Shown here: piece after piece, positions 1 through 9,240 of the stretch
Layout of the letters: each line of letters starts with the position of its first letter
How positions within the stretch are numbered: the first letter of the stretch is position 1
Origin: Methylomarinum sp. Ch1-1
Lineage (GTDB): Bacteria; Pseudomonadota; Gammaproteobacteria; Methylococcales; Methylomonadaceae
Direction: 5' to 3'
Assembly: GCF_030717995.2 (NCBI RefSeq)
Contig: NZ_CP157743.1
Coordinates: forward strand, 1,488,001 to 1,552,000
Length of the DNA stretch: 64,000 nt
Made by a program: the position numbers and the translations under genes
The notes under the pieces: generated by a model
What the model was told of the DNA's origin: nothing
Databases searched by the model: none
The model's input: only the letters and a program-made list of their open reading frames with translations

Positions 1-191
1 AAAACAATGATGCTCAGAGTTTTGCCGCCGAGCTCGAAAGGCTGAATAACATTGAGATTCGGGCGCATTTTCCAGACATCAGCGCCTCATTAAAGATGCT
101 GCGGGATATCGGCAAGTTGAGACTCGAAAACGACAAGGCGATGCAGAATGATCGTGAGCAGCCGGCAGAGCAGCCGAATAGCGCGCAATAA
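1..191 (+). CDS. hemX: HemX-like protein, C-terminal end (partial)
   Basis: The first bases carry the last 62 codons of an open frame that enters from outside the window and stops with TAA at 189-191. The tail (ELERLNNIEIRAHFPDISAS, then a charged Gln/Glu-rich end) fits the C-terminus of HemX, the membrane-anchored protein of the hemX-hemY pair. The assignment rests mostly on position: hemY begins 12 bases downstream on the same strand. The N-terminal membrane anchor and the main part of the protein lie outside, so function cannot be read directly. In this family the exact biochemical role remains unsettled despite its frequent label as a uroporphyrinogen methyltransferase. Confidence 0.7.
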   Translation, partial: NNDAQSFAAELERLNNIEIRAHFPDISASLKMLRDIGKLRLENDKAMQNDREQPAEQPNSAQ

Positions 192-203
192 AGAGCAGAC
201 ATT

Positions 204-1436
204 ATGAAAAACATCATTTATTTTCTGGGGGCCCTGTTTGTTGCTATTGCCGCGGCTTTTATCATTCATGGCTGGTTGACGCAATATAATGATCCCGGTT
301 ATGTCCTGATCGGTTTCGGTCATTGGGCGCTGGAGACCTCGCTGGTGGTGTTCGCCGTTTCCTCGGTGATCGCCTTCTTTGTTTTTTATGTCTTTTTTCG
401 TTTTCTCGGTTGGTTGTTGCGCTTGCCTTCGCGGATGAAGGAAAAAGGAAAAACGATCAAATTCAATCGTTCCCAGGAGGCTTTGATCGCCGGCTTGGTC
501 GATTCGGCCGAAGGTAATTGGGAGCGGGCCGAGAAGGTATTGATCAAGCATGCATCCAATAGCGGTGCGCCTTTGTTGCACTATTTGACGGCGGCGAAAG
601 CGGCCCAGTCACGCGGAGCCTTCGAAAAACGCGATGAATATCTTAGCAAAGCCGCCGAACAGGCTTCCGACAGCGATATTGCCGTCGGCTTGACTCAGGC
701 GGAATTGCATTTATCGGAAAAGCAGTTTGAGCAGGCGCTGCAAACCCTGAGCAAATTACATTCGATAGAACCGGGGCATGCCAGCGTCTTGAAGATGCTG
801 CACCAGGCCTATCAGCTCGCCGGTGATTGGGAGGGCTTACGAAAACTGATACCCTCGCTGCATAAAAATAAGATTCTGATGGAAGCCGAAGTCAAACTGT
901 TGGAAACGGAGACATACAGTCGTTTGTTGAAGCAGGCTGCCGAAGAGGGCGATGAGGATGACATCCAGCAATGCTGGGACAGCGTGCCTGAGCATATCCG
1001 AACCGTTCAAGGCATCGCCGCTATTTACTATGCCGCGATGATTGAGGCCGGCGCCGGCGCCAAAATTGAGGGACAGTTGGTGAACTCCCTCGTTAAGAGT
1101 TGGGATGAAACCTTATTGGTGTTGTATGGCAACATTGAATCGGCCGATTTTGCCAAGCAATTGCAGACCGGCGAGCAATGGCTGGCGGTCCATCATTCCG
1201 ATGCGGTGTTGCTCAGAGTGCTGGGCAAAATCAGCATGAAGTGCGGGCAGATGGAAAAAGCCGAACAATACCTGGCGAAAAGCGTTGCCACCGACCCTAG
1301 CGTCGCCGGCTATCAATTGCTGGGTGATTTATTGTTGGAAAAAGGCGATAAAGACAAGGCCAGTGACTGCTTCAAAAGAGGTCTGGAGCTGGCATCCAAC
1401 GAAGTCGTCAGCCGGGTCGAATCGATTTCCGGTTGA
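204..1436 (+). CDS. hemY: HemY, inner-membrane TPR protein of haem biosynthesis operon
   Basis: 410 residues, the usual size of HemY. Two hydrophobic membrane segments occur at about residues 4-25 and 36-62 (GHWALETSLVVFAVSSVIAF), followed by a basic stretch and a long helical region with tetratricopeptide-like repeats (for example YLAKSVATDPSVAGYQLLGD near residue 355). It follows hemX by 12 bases, so the two are likely co-transcribed. In the family HemY is an inner-membrane protein linked to late haem synthesis; its precise activity is not established, and it is distinct from the protoporphyrinogen oxidase also called HemY in Gram-positives. The gene looks intact, and its end is followed directly by the RAYT/REP repeat region. 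Confidence 0.9.
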   Translation: MKNIIYFLGALFVAIAAAFIIHGWLTQYNDPGYVLIGFGHWALETSLVVFAVSSVIAFFVFYVFFRFLGWLLRLPSRMKEKGKTIKFNRSQEALIAGLVDSAEGNWERAEKVLIKHASNSGAPLLHYLTAAKAAQSRGAFEKRDEYLSKAAEQASDSDIAVGLTQAELHLSEKQFEQALQTLSKLHSIEPGHASVLKMLHQAYQLAGDWEGLRKLIPSLHKNKILMEAEVKLLETETYSRLLKQAAEEGDEDDIQQCWDSVPEHIRTVQGIAAIYYAAMIEAGAGAKIEGQLVNSLVKSWDETLLVLYGNIESADFAKQLQTGEQWLAVHHSDAVLLRVLGKISMKCGQMEKAEQYLAKSVATDPSVAGYQLLGDLLLEKGDKDKASDCFKRGLELASNEVVSRVESISG

Positions 1437-1490
1437 TACCGGCTTTAAACGTTAACCGCAGAGGCGCCGAGGCGCTGGAGATGCCTGAGC

Positions 1491-1702
1491 GGGACGGGAT
1501 GTGTATCCCGTCCCCATGCTTAAAGATTGGCTGGATTTGCGCCGATGCCAAGAACGGTGTGAGACACAATCTGAGTGATCATGCCAGTCAGTCGGTTTTG
1601 TTGGGACGTTAGGTAAGGTTGCGGACGGAGTGAATACTCCGTCCGACCCAGTAGTTTCAATCGTTAAACAACTTGGGCGGGACGGGATTTTCATCCCGGC
1701 CC
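1491..1702. repeat. REP-like hairpins upstream of RAYT (three units)
   Basis: Three short palindromes of the pattern GGACGGRRT-loop-AYYCCGTCC lie at 1491-1514, 1621-1645 and 1678-1702. They sit in diverged copies of a roughly 190-base module: the text around GCCGATGCCAAGAACGGTGT at 1540-1578 reappears, changed, at 1728-1766. Two related hairpins lie on the other side of the transposase gene. A RAYT gene flanked by REP sequences is the classic REPtron layout, so these are probably the substrates of the adjacent protein. The stretch 1437-1810 contains no other gene. Confidence 0.8.
1575..1672 (+). repeat. 98-bp direct repeat, left copy
   Basis: This segment is identical base for base, as read, to 2357-2454. 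It includes one REP-like hairpin (1621-1645). Its last 16 bases match the final codons of ubiD (antisense), although this copy is not part of any gene. The two copies are 782 bases apart and bracket the RAYT gene. Confidence 0.93.
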
Positions 1703-1810
1703 AATGTTTAGATTGATTGGACTTGCTTCGATGCCAAGAGCGGTGTACGAATCATTCTGAGTGATAACAAATTCTTCCAATCTTTTCCTTCACTTTTTGG
1801 AGGTTAGTTT

Positions 1811-2314
1811 ATGCCTTCCAGACGCGTCGTTGCCGGGCTCAGTGCAGGAACGTATTATTTAACGATGACCGTTCAGCGTTGGTATTATTTGTTCGATCGC
1901 CATGGCCGATGGGAAATTCTAGCTGATTCGATCAGGTATTGCCAAGAAAATAAAGGATTGGCGCTTAACGGCTATGTATTTATGCTGAACCATCTCCACA
2001 TCATTGCGACATCACAGGATATGGTGGGCTTTATCCGGGATTTTAAACGTCATACTTCCAAGCAATTTCGCTTGAATCTTGAGGTGACGGAACCTCGTGT
2101 ATTGCAGTTATTCGTCGACCACAAATCGAAATATCAATTTTGGCAAAATACCAATGCGCCAAAGAAAATTGAGAATTTCCATTTCTATCAGCAGAAACTC
2201 AATTACATTCATGATAATCCGGTCCGAAAAGGCTATGTAAGGCGGCCGGAATATTGGCTATGGTCATCCGCGAATCCAACATCGCCGTTAAATGTTAGCT
2301 TTTTTACCGATTAA
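1811..2314 (+). CDS. REP-associated tyrosine transposase (RAYT)
   Basis: 167 residues, typical of the Y1/IS200-like REP-associated transposases. The HUH-type metal-binding motif is visible as MLNHLHII (about residues 58-65), and the candidate catalytic tyrosine lies in KLNYIHDNPVR (about residue 137). These enzymes cut and rejoin single-stranded REP sequences. Here five REP-like hairpins flank the gene (1491-1702 and 2327-2427), matching a REPtron. The ATG is preceded by GGAGG-like text (TTTTTGGAGGTTAG), a strong ribosome site. The gene appears intact. It is a single-copy host-domesticated type rather than a complete insertion sequence, since no IS200-like ends are obvious. Confidence 0.9.
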   Translation: MPSRRVVAGLSAGTYYLTMTVQRWYYLFDRHGRWEILADSIRYCQENKGLALNGYVFMLNHLHIIATSQDMVGFIRDFKRHTSKQFRLNLEVTEPRVLQLFVDHKSKYQFWQNTNAPKKIENFHFYQQKLNYIHDNPVRKGYVRRPEYWLWSSANPTSPLNVSFFTD

Positions 2315-2326
2315 TGGGGTAAGGTT

Positions 2327-2427
2327 GCGGACGGGGTGAATACCCCGTCCGGCGATGTGATCATGCCAGTCAGTCGGTTTTGTTGGGACGTTAGGTAAGG
2401 TTGCGGACGGAGTGAATACTCCGTCCG
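2327..2427. repeat. REP-like hairpins downstream of RAYT (two units)
   Basis: Two palindromes, 2327-2351 (GACGGGGTGAATACCCCGTC) and 2403-2427 (GACGGAGTGAATACTCCGTC), follow the transposase gene and belong to the same type as those upstream. They lie downstream of the ubiD stop on the other strand and may also act as a transcription end or mRNA-stabilising structure for ubiD. Confidence 0.75.
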
Positions 2428-2454
2428 ACCCAGTAGTTTCAATCGTTAAACAAC
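2357..2454 (+). repeat. 98-bp direct repeat, right copy (overlaps ubiD 3' end)
   Basis: Identical to 1575-1672. Bases 2439-2454 are the last codons and stop of ubiD, so this copy is the ancestral location and the left copy is the duplicate. Confidence 0.93.
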
Positions 2455-3905
2455 GACTCCCACATTTGGTCGACTTTGTCTCTTACTTCCTGCTTCATCA
2501 CGATCGGTCGTCCCCATTCCCGGGTGGTTTCGCCGGGCCATTTATTGGTGGCGTCGAAGCCGATCTTCGAGCCTAGGCCGGAGACCGGCGAGGCGAAATC
2601 CAGATAATCGATCGGCGTGTTCTCCAGGATCGTCGTGTCGCGGGCCGGGTCCATCCGGGTCGTCATCGCCCAGATCACGTCCTGCCAGTTGCGCGCGTCG
2701 ACATCGTCATCGACGACGATGACAAACTTGGTATACATGAACTGGCGCAGATAAGACCAAGTGCCGAGCATGACCCGCTTGGCATGACCGGCGTATTGTT
2801 TCTTCATGCTGATGACCGCCATCCGATAAGAGCAGCCTTCCGGCGGCAGATAAAAGTCGACGATTTCCGGAAATTGCTTCTGTAGGATCGGCACGAATAC
2901 TTCGTTCAGCGCCACCCCTAAAATGGCCGGTTCGTCGGGCGGCCGGCCGGTGTAGGTGCTGTGATAAATCGGCGCCTGGCGCTGGGTGATGCGTTCGATC
3001 GTGAACACAGGGAACTCGTCCACTTCGTTGTAATAGCCGGTATGGTCGCCGTAGGGGCCTTCCGGCGCGGTTTCTCCGGGATAGATGAAGCCTTCCAGCA
3101 CGATTTCGGCGCTGGCGGGCACCTGTAAGTCGTTGCTGATGCAGTCGGCGACTTCGGTTTTGCTGCCGCGCAGCAGACCGGCGAAGGCGTATTCGGACAA
3201 TGGGTCGGGGACCGGCGTTACCGCCGCCAAAATCGTCGCGGGGTCCGCGCCCAACGCCACCGACACCGGGAACGGTTCGCCTGGGTGCGCATCCTGCCAT
3301 TCCTTGAAGTCCAGCGCGCCGCCGCGGTGGGCCAGCCAGCGCATGATGACCTTGTTCTTGCCGATCACCTGTTGGCGGTATATGCCTAGATTCTGCCGTT
3401 CCTTATACGGACCTTGGGTGATGACCAGCGGCCAGGTGATCAACGGCGCGGCATCCTCGGGCCAGCAAGTCTGGATCGGGTAGTCGGCCAGGTCGATTTC
3501 GTCGCCGACCCGGACGAGTTCTTGGCAGGGCGGGTTCTTGACCAGCTTCGGCGCCATGTTCAACACTTGTTTGAATACCGGCAGTTTTTCCACGGCATCT
3601 TTCATGCCCTTCGGGGGTTCCGGCTCCTTCAGATAGGCCAGCAGCTCGCCGATGCCGCGCAGTTCCGTCACCGATTCGGCGCCCATGCCCATGGCCACGC
3701 GCTTGGCGGTGCCGAACAGATTGGCCAATACCGGAATATTGCCGCCTTTCGGGTTCTCGAACAGCAGCGCCGGTCCACCTTGTTTCAGCACCCGATCGCT
3801 GATTTCGGTCATTTCCAGCACCGGGTCGACTTCGACGGTGATGCGTTTCAACTCGCCCTGTTTTTCCAGTTGTTTGATGAAGTCTCTGAGATCCTTGTAT
3901 TTCAT
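2439..3905 (-). CDS. ubiD: 4-hydroxy-3-polyprenylbenzoate decarboxylase UbiD
   Basis: 488 residues, close to the 490-500 usual for UbiD. The enzyme decarboxylates the polyprenylated hydroxybenzoate ring in ubiquinone synthesis and needs prenylated FMN. Family motifs visible include [20 protein letters not shown] near residue 175-195 and the conserved acidic/glycine loop [14 protein letters not shown] near residue 280. Its ATG overlaps the stop of prlC in an ATGA arrangement (3902-3905), suggesting translational coupling. The 3' end lies inside the 98-bp duplicated segment, but the reading frame is intact. Cytosolic. Confidence 0.96.
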   Translation of the reverse strand: MKYKDLRDFIKQLEKQGELKRITVEVDPVLEMTEISDRVLKQGGPALLFENPKGGNIPVLANLFGTAKRVAMGMGAESVTELRGIGELLAYLKEPEPPKGMKDAVEKLPVFKQVLNMAPKLVKNPPCQELVRVGDEIDLADYPIQTCWPEDAAPLITWPLVITQGPYKERQNLGIYRQQVIGKNKVIMRWLAHRGGALDFKEWQDAHPGEPFPVSVALGADPATILAAVTPVPDPLSEYAFAGLLRGSKTEVADCISNDLQVPASAEIVLEGFIYPGETAPEGPYGDHTGYYNEVDEFPVFTIERITQRQAPIYHSTYTGRPPDEPAILGVALNEVFVPILQKQFPEIVDFYLPPEGCSYRMAVISMKKQYAGHAKRVMLGTWSYLRQFMYTKFVIVVDDDVDARNWQDVIWAMTTRMDPARDTTILENTPIDYLDFASPVSGLGSKIGFDATNKWPGETTREWGRPIVMKQEVRDKVDQMWESLFND

Positions 3906-5941
3906 GCCGCGATGCCGTTATGTCTGAGCAGCGCGTCGATTTCCGGCTCGCGACCGCGGAAATTTTTAAACAGGATCATCGCGTCTTCGCTGCCGCCTTT
4001 TTCGAGGATGTTATGCAGGAAGGATTCGCCGGTGGGACGGTCGAAAATACCGTTTTCCTCGAATAGCGAAAAGGCATCCGCCGACAATACCTCGGCCCAT
4101 TTATAGCTGTAATAACCGGCCGCATAGCCGCCGGCGAAGATATGCGAGAAGCTGTGGGCGAAACGGTTGAATTCGGGGACTTTGACGACGGCGACCTGTT
4201 CCCGGACTTGGTCCAGAGTCTGTTGGAGGCGGCCGCCTTTAGCGGGGTCATAATTCATATGCAGCTTGAAATCGAACAGGCTGAACTCCAGTTGCCTGAC
4301 CATCATCATGCCGGACTGAAAGTTTTTCGCCGCCAGCATCTTGTCGAACAATTCATCGGGCAGCGGTTCGCCGCTTTGGTAATGGGCGGAAATCAGGCTC
4401 AGCGCATCTTTTTCCCAGCACCAGTTTTCCATGAATTGGCTGGGCAATTCGACTGCATCCCATTCCACGCCGTTGATGCCGGATACGCCGAGGTGGTCGA
4501 CCTGAGTCAGCATGTGATGCAGGCCGTGGCCGAATTCATGGAACAGCGTTTCGACTTCGTCGTGCGTCAACAATGCCGGGTGCTCGGCGGTCGGCGGCGT
4601 GAAGTTGCAGGTCAGGTAGGCCACCGGAATCTGTAAGCCGGCGCCGGTTTTCTTGCGCCCGACGCAGTCGTCCATCCAGGCGCCGCCGCGTTTTTTCGCT
4701 CGCGCGTACAGGTCCAGGTAGAAGCGACCGCGGATTTGTTGATCTTTGTCCTTGATTTCGAAGAAACGGACATCGGGATGCCAGCTGTCGAACTCTTCGA
4801 TTTCGCCGATCTGCAGGCCATATAATTTCTCGACGACGGCGAACAGTCCATTGATGACTTTCGGCGCCGGGAAGTAGGCTTTCACTTCTTCCTGCGACAG
4901 CTGGTAGCGGTGCTGGCGCATCTTTTCCGAGTAATACCCGATGTCCCAGGCTTGCAGATGGCCGATACCGTGTTGTTCACGGGCGAATCCGCGCAATTCG
5001 GCCAGATCCTTGCGGGCCTGACGCCAGGATTTGTCGGCCAGGTCCTCGAGAAAGCCGACCACTTGATCCGGACTTTCCGCCATCTTGGTATACAAAGACA
5101 ATTCGGCGTAATTGTCGAAACCTAGCAATTGCGCCTTTTCGTGGCGTAGCGCCAGGATTTTCTCCATGATTGGGCTATTATCCCATTGTCCGGCTTGGGG
5201 GCCGCGATCTGAGGCTCGGGTGGCGAAGGCCTCGTAATGTTCCCGGCGCAGCTCCCTGTTGTCGGCATAGGTCATCACCGCCAGATAGGAGGGGAATTGC
5301 AGCGTGATCAGCCAGCCGTCCTTGCCTTCGTTTTCGGCGCTTTGTCGCGCCTGTTTCATCGCCGTCTCAGGCAGGCCGTTCAGCTCATCGGCATCGGTGA
5401 TCAGCTTGCTCCAGGCATTGGTGGCATCCAAGACATTATCGCCATATTGACTGGAGAGACGGGAGAGTTCCTGGCTGATTTCCTTATAGCGTCGTTGTTT
5501 ATCTTCGGGTAAATCGATGCCGGATAAATGAAAATCGCGTAGCGCATTGTGAATGATCTTTTGCTGGGCGTTGTCCAGTTGTTTGAATTCCTCACTACCG
5601 GCGATGTCGTGATAAGCATTATACAGATCCTTGTTCTGGCCCATCTCGGTGGCATATTCACTGAGCTTGGGCAGGCAAGCATTGTAGGCGTCGCGCAAGG
5701 CGTCACTGTTGACCACCGAATTCATATGGCTGACCGGCGACCAGGCCTTATTCAGACGGTCCTCGACCTCTTCGATCGGCGCGACCAGATTGTCCCAACT
5801 ATAAACCGTGCTGTTTTTCAGTTGTTCTTCGGTTACCCGACGGGCCTCGGCCAACAAGGCGTCGATCGCCGGCTCGATATGTTCGGGTTTGATCTTGGAA
5901 AATTGTGGTAGTTCGGTGTTTTCTAATAAAGGGTTTGTCAT
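3902..5941 (-). CDS. prlC: Oligopeptidase A (M3 metallopeptidase)
   Basis: 679 residues, the expected length for oligopeptidase A (PrlC/OpdA). The zinc-binding HEXXH motif is seen as [10 protein letters not shown] at about residues 466-475, with the downstream glutamate region [20 protein letters not shown] near residues 490-510. The family degrades oligopeptides in the cytosol, including cleaved signal peptides. The gene precedes ubiD with a 4-base stop/start overlap, so both are probably made from one transcript. The start ATG is the first in frame, and the protein begins in the family style ([20 protein letters not shown]). Confidence 0.96.
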   Translation of the reverse strand: MTNPLLENTELPQFSKIKPEHIEPAIDALLAEARRVTEEQLKNSTVYSWDNLVAPIEEVEDRLNKAWSPVSHMNSVVNSDALRDAYNACLPKLSEYATEMGQNKDLYNAYHDIAGSEEFKQLDNAQQKIIHNALRDFHLSGIDLPEDKQRRYKEISQELSRLSSQYGDNVLDATNAWSKLITDADELNGLPETAMKQARQSAENEGKDGWLITLQFPSYLAVMTYADNRELRREHYEAFATRASDRGPQAGQWDNSPIMEKILALRHEKAQLLGFDNYAELSLYTKMAESPDQVVGFLEDLADKSWRQARKDLAELRGFAREQHGIGHLQAWDIGYYSEKMRQHRYQLSQEEVKAYFPAPKVINGLFAVVEKLYGLQIGEIEEFDSWHPDVRFFEIKDKDQQIRGRFYLDLYARAKKRGGAWMDDCVGRKKTGAGLQIPVAYLTCNFTPPTAEHPALLTHDEVETLFHEFGHGLHHMLTQVDHLGVSGINGVEWDAVELPSQFMENWCWEKDALSLISAHYQSGEPLPDELFDKMLAAKNFQSGMMMVRQLEFSLFDFKLHMNYDPAKGGRLQQTLDQVREQVAVVKVPEFNRFAHSFSHIFAGGYAAGYYSYKWAEVLSADAFSLFEENGIFDRPTGESFLHNILEKGGSEDAMILFKNFRGREPEIDALLRHNGIAA

Positions 5942-6007
5942 GTCTATCTATTGATCGGGTTAACAGGTTATAGGGTTAGGTTATCCGGCCGGATAAGGGT
6001 GCGCCGC

Positions 6008-7357
6008 TTAGGCGAGTATATGCATGGCGGAATGAATGCGTTGCTGAGCCTTATGCAATATTGTAAGCGAGAAGTCGGGGTCCAGTTCTCCGTCTTTCAA
6101 TTTGGCATAGGCGGGAACCGAATTTAGATAAGGCAGGTCCTTCGCTCTTGTCGTGCCGATATAATGATGCAGCTTGGCCAGAATGACGATATCGGCCAAC
6201 GTCAGGGAATCACCGCTGTCGTATAGCCAATTTTCGGCGTGGTGGGGGATGTCGCACAGTTGTTCGGAAAAGCCCAGCGTATGCAGCATCAGGGCGCCCA
6301 CCGGAGCGCGCAGATAAGGAATGGCATTCTCCAGGTCGGATACGTCGGGATATTGGTCAGGGTACTGCTCGGCGAAGCGCAGCAATGGAATGACGCCGAT
6401 GTCGCTGATCAAGCCGGCCAGCAAGGCGTCTTCCGGATTGATTTTCGCACTTTCCGCGGCCAGTACGAAACTCAGGCTGGAGAGATGCAGGCTGTTTTGC
6501 CAGAGCTGCTGCATCGCTTTCATCAGCGGCTTGTCCTTGCAGTTGAACAGTTGTTTCAGGCTGATGCCCATGACGAGGTTGCGCGTTGCAGCTAGACCCA
6601 GCCGGGTCACGGCATCGTGACAATTGCCGATTGGCGAAACGGGGGCGTATAGCGGGCTGTTGGCCACCTGAATCAGCTTGGTGACGATGGGCGGGTCGAT
6701 CTGTATGATGTGGACCGCTTCATCAATGCCGATATCCTGCTGCATCGCCTGTTTTAGCTTGAAGGCGACGTTGGGCAGAGAGGGAAGCTGCAAGTTGTTT
6801 TCTCGATAGGCCTGGCAAAAACTGGTGAAGAAACGGTTGTCATCGATCGCTTCAGGCAGCTCGATGTCGACCAGTTCGACACAGTCGATGTCTTGTTGAC
6901 TTTTTTTCGACCACAAGCGGTTTAGCTCGACGGAAATTAATAAGATCTTGACTTCGGTCAAGGCGCGGGCCGTCGCGCCGCAGACATGGCCGCTGTTTAA
7001 CGGCAGATGAGCGCGTGTGCTGTCGGCGCTGACTTCATAGCAGCTGACGCTGTCGGGCTGCATCGCGATCCGGCCTTCCAGCAGATAATAGACGTGGTCG
7101 GTGTTATCGCCGCGGTTGAAAATCAACGCGCCTTCGCCGAAAATCAAGGTCGATTGCGGCAACCCGGCAACGACCGAATCTTCTAGCTCTCTGAGCGGCA
7201 CAAACTGTTTCAGCCGGCCCAGGTCTTGTTTTTCCCGTTCGCCGGGCAGCGGCTGGGAGAGCGATTTTTCTGCGCCGCCTTGGGCGGATCTGGCGTCTCC
7301 CCTTTGCTGTTTATTCGGCGTAGAGGCTCGGGAAAAAAAGCGGTTGAACCAATTCAT
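6008..7357 (-). CDS. cNMP-binding-like / HDOD domain signalling protein 1
   Basis: 449 residues from the ATG at 7357 (MNWFNRFFSRAS). A longer in-frame extension exists upstream but runs through a family B repeat element, so it is not credible. Residues about 45-125 look like a cyclic-nucleotide-binding fold (GALIFNRGDNTDHVYYLLEG), and residues about 175-375 form an HDOD domain (LPSLPNVAFKLKQAMQQDIG; VANSPLY; LGLAATRNLVMG). HDOD domains resemble HD hydrolases without the catalytic metals and act in signalling, often tied to motility or c-di-GMP. The HDOD core is strongly similar to that of the next gene, pointing to a duplication. Confidence 0.88.
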   Translation of the reverse strand: MNWFNRFFSRASTPNKQQRGDARSAQGGAEKSLSQPLPGEREKQDLGRLKQFVPLRELEDSVVAGLPQSTLIFGEGALIFNRGDNTDHVYYLLEGRIAMQPDSVSCYEVSADSTRAHLPLNSGHVCGATARALTEVKILLISVELNRLWSKKSQQDIDCVELVDIELPEAIDDNRFFTSFCQAYRENNLQLPSLPNVAFKLKQAMQQDIGIDEAVHIIQIDPPIVTKLIQVANSPLYAPVSPIGNCHDAVTRLGLAATRNLVMGISLKQLFNCKDKPLMKAMQQLWQNSLHLSSLSFVLAAESAKINPEDALLAGLISDIGVIPLLRFAEQYPDQYPDVSDLENAIPYLRAPVGALMLHTLGFSEQLCDIPHHAENWLYDSGDSLTLADIVILAKLHHYIGTTRAKDLPYLNSVPAYAKLKDGELDPDFSLTILHKAQQRIHSAMHILA

Positions 7358-7381
7358 AGTCAGGGTATTTGAAAAACAAAC

Positions 7382-7609
7382 GTAACTATTCAGGGTCTTG
7401 CAGTCTTTAGGGAGCAGGTCATTGATTTCTCGGGACGCGTTCACCCAGCACCTAAATAAACGACGATTATAAATCATTGCCAATAGTCTATGGTATTTAG
7501 GTGCTGGGTGAATACATCCGTGTAAGCTCTGACTGCAACATCCTGTTGCAGACAGCCCGATAAATCAATAACCTACTCCCTCTGAAAAAAAACTATGCTG
7601 AATAGTTAC
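7382..7609. mobile_element. Family B foldback element (copy 1) carrying a nested family C element
   Basis: Ends are perfect 12-bp inverted repeats (GTAACTATTCAG and CTGAATAGTTAC). An 8-bp target duplication AAACAAAC flanks it at 7374-7381 and 7610-7617. Internal sequence folds back, pairing the GGGAGCAGGTCATTGATTTC side with the AATCAATAACCTACTCCC side. A family C element (core 7443-7509) is inserted near the middle. It lies just upstream of the first HDOD gene, separating it from any more distant promoter. Confidence 0.88.
7443..7509. mobile_element. Family C mini-element nested in family B (copy 1)
   Basis: About 67 bp with perfect 15-bp inverted ends ACCCAGCACCTAAAT and ATTTAGGTGCTGGGT; the symmetry extends a few bases further on both sides. 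It interrupts the family B sequence between CGGGACGCG and TACATCC. The interior differs from the two other family C copies. Confidence 0.82.
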
Positions 7610-7712
7610 AAACAAACATCAGTATACACCTTGGTCGGCGTTTCGTGCAGTGTCGGCGCCGCGTTTTTGTCCGGGGTAGGCGCCTAGTCGTCAGGAACAA
7701 CGGCCATCTTCA

Positions 7713-8981
7713 TTAACCTGAAAATGCGGCCAGCGCGTCGTTTATTTTGTGTTTGGCGTCATGTAGGATATGCAGGCTGTTTTCCGGTGAAAGCGCGATG
7801 TTTTTCAGTTTGCTGGCCGCCGGTATCGATGTGATGGGCGGCAGTCCGCCGGACTTTTGCTGGCTGATTTGCCTGTGTAAGCGCGCCAGCACAACGATGT
7901 CGGTCAACGATAGCTCCTTGCTATCGTTGCGATACCAGTCGTTTGCATGCAGGGCGACGTCGATGAATTCATCGGCAAAATGCCAGTTTTTCAGAACCGT
8001 GGCGCCGACGACTCCCTTAACCGCCGGTAAGGCTTGTTCTATTTCTTCGTTGTCATGGTATTCGGCGGGCAAGTTGGCGACAAAATTCAAAAAAGGAATC
8101 GCGCCGATATCGCAAACCAAACCGGCTAGCAGGGCCTCTTCCGGATTTTGTTGGCCGCTTTCCTGCGCCAGCACATAACAAAGACAGGATAGGTTTAAAC
8201 TGTCCCTCCACAAGCGGTCCAGATAATTTTTTATAGCGGGCGCTTGGTTTTTAAAGATCTGTTTAAGGCTGAAACTGACCACCAAATTACGGGCGCCGTT
8301 CAGACCGATTCTGTTGACGGCGTCAAAACAGCTTTTCGCCGGGTTCAAGGTTAAATAGAGCGGACAATTAGCCACTTCGATCAATTTTGCCGATATGACG
8401 GGATCTAGCTGGATGATCTTGACCGCCTCGGCGACACCGATATCCTTTTGCAGAGCCTTGCGTAATCTGATCGCGACATTCGGCAAGGACGGCACTTCCA
8501 CCGTTTCGTTTATAAAATACTGAGAGAACAGTTGCAACAGGCGGTTGTTTTTCAGCTCCTCCGCAATGACGAGTTCTTCATGGTTGATCGCGTCATTGAT
8601 CGACATGATTTTGTGCGATACGCGCAGGTAGCTGATATCGGATTTGGCGACCGCCGATGCAGCATGTTTCGTGCCGCTGCACAGCGGGAAACGGGCTTCG
8701 GCGCTGTCGGCATCGATGTTCTGGCGCTTTCCATTTTTATCGGCGAGGGTCACCACGCCCTGCAATAGATAAATGGCGGCGTCGGTAGGACTGTCCAGCT
8801 CGAACAGTGTTTCGCCCGCCGCCAGGACCTCCGTTTGTTTTTCCAGGGCAAAGGCCTGCAGTTTTTCTTCGCCCAGATTGCGAATCGGAATCAGCCGTTT
8901 CAATGTCTGTAGTGATACTTTTTCCCGACTGAGACTGCAACGGGGCTTTTTCCCTTTAAACAAAGCGTTAATCAAGGTCAT
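7713..8981 (-). CDS. cNMP-binding-like / HDOD domain signalling protein 2
   Basis: 422 residues with the same architecture as the neighbouring HDOD protein: a cyclic-nucleotide-binding-like N-terminal region (AAGETLFELDSPTDAAIYLL near residues 54-73) and an HDOD domain at about residues 150-350 (VPSLPNVAIRLRKALQKDIG; VANCPLY; IGLNGARNLVVS). The phosphate-binding cassette of true cNMP-binding proteins is not obvious, so ligand binding is uncertain. The gene is divergent from a PilZ-like gene across a 259-bp intergenic region that probably holds both promoters. Role in signal transduction is inferred from domains. Confidence 0.87.
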   Translation of the reverse strand: MTLINALFKGKKPRCSLSREKVSLQTLKRLIPIRNLGEEKLQAFALEKQTEVLAAGETLFELDSPTDAAIYLLQGVVTLADKNGKRQNIDADSAEARFPLCSGTKHAASAVAKSDISYLRVSHKIMSINDAINHEELVIAEELKNNRLLQLFSQYFINETVEVPSLPNVAIRLRKALQKDIGVAEAVKIIQLDPVISAKLIEVANCPLYLTLNPAKSCFDAVNRIGLNGARNLVVSFSLKQIFKNQAPAIKNYLDRLWRDSLNLSCLCYVLAQESGQQNPEEALLAGLVCDIGAIPFLNFVANLPAEYHDNEEIEQALPAVKGVVGATVLKNWHFADEFIDVALHANDWYRNDSKELSLTDIVVLARLHRQISQQKSGGLPPITSIPAASKLKNIALSPENSLHILHDAKHKINDALAAFSG

Positions 8982-9240
8982 GGCGATGTTCTGAAAGCAT
9001 ATGGGTGATCAATGAGTCCAAGAAATGCCGAATACTCGTTGATTCGGCGTTCTGACGGCCAACGATATACTAAACGGTGGTCGACAGCATGAAGTTTTGT
9101 ACTAAGCTGTATTAGGTCAGTTATTGTATTACACTTGCCTATGATTGGTGATATTTCTGTGAAGTGTTTCACAAAAAGTTAGCGGTATCTTTGCTGGGAT
9201 ACAACGCCATCAAGGTCAAGTTAAGGAGCGAAAAAACAAC

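Noticed and set aside
3414-4106. Long plus-strand frames opposite ubiD and prlC
   Set aside because: Shadows of strongly supported genes on the other strand; composition is Arg/His/Gln-rich without domains.
7358-7483. 42-residue N-terminal extension of the first HDOD protein
   Set aside because: It is encoded by a family B/C mobile element; the ATG at 7357 fits better.
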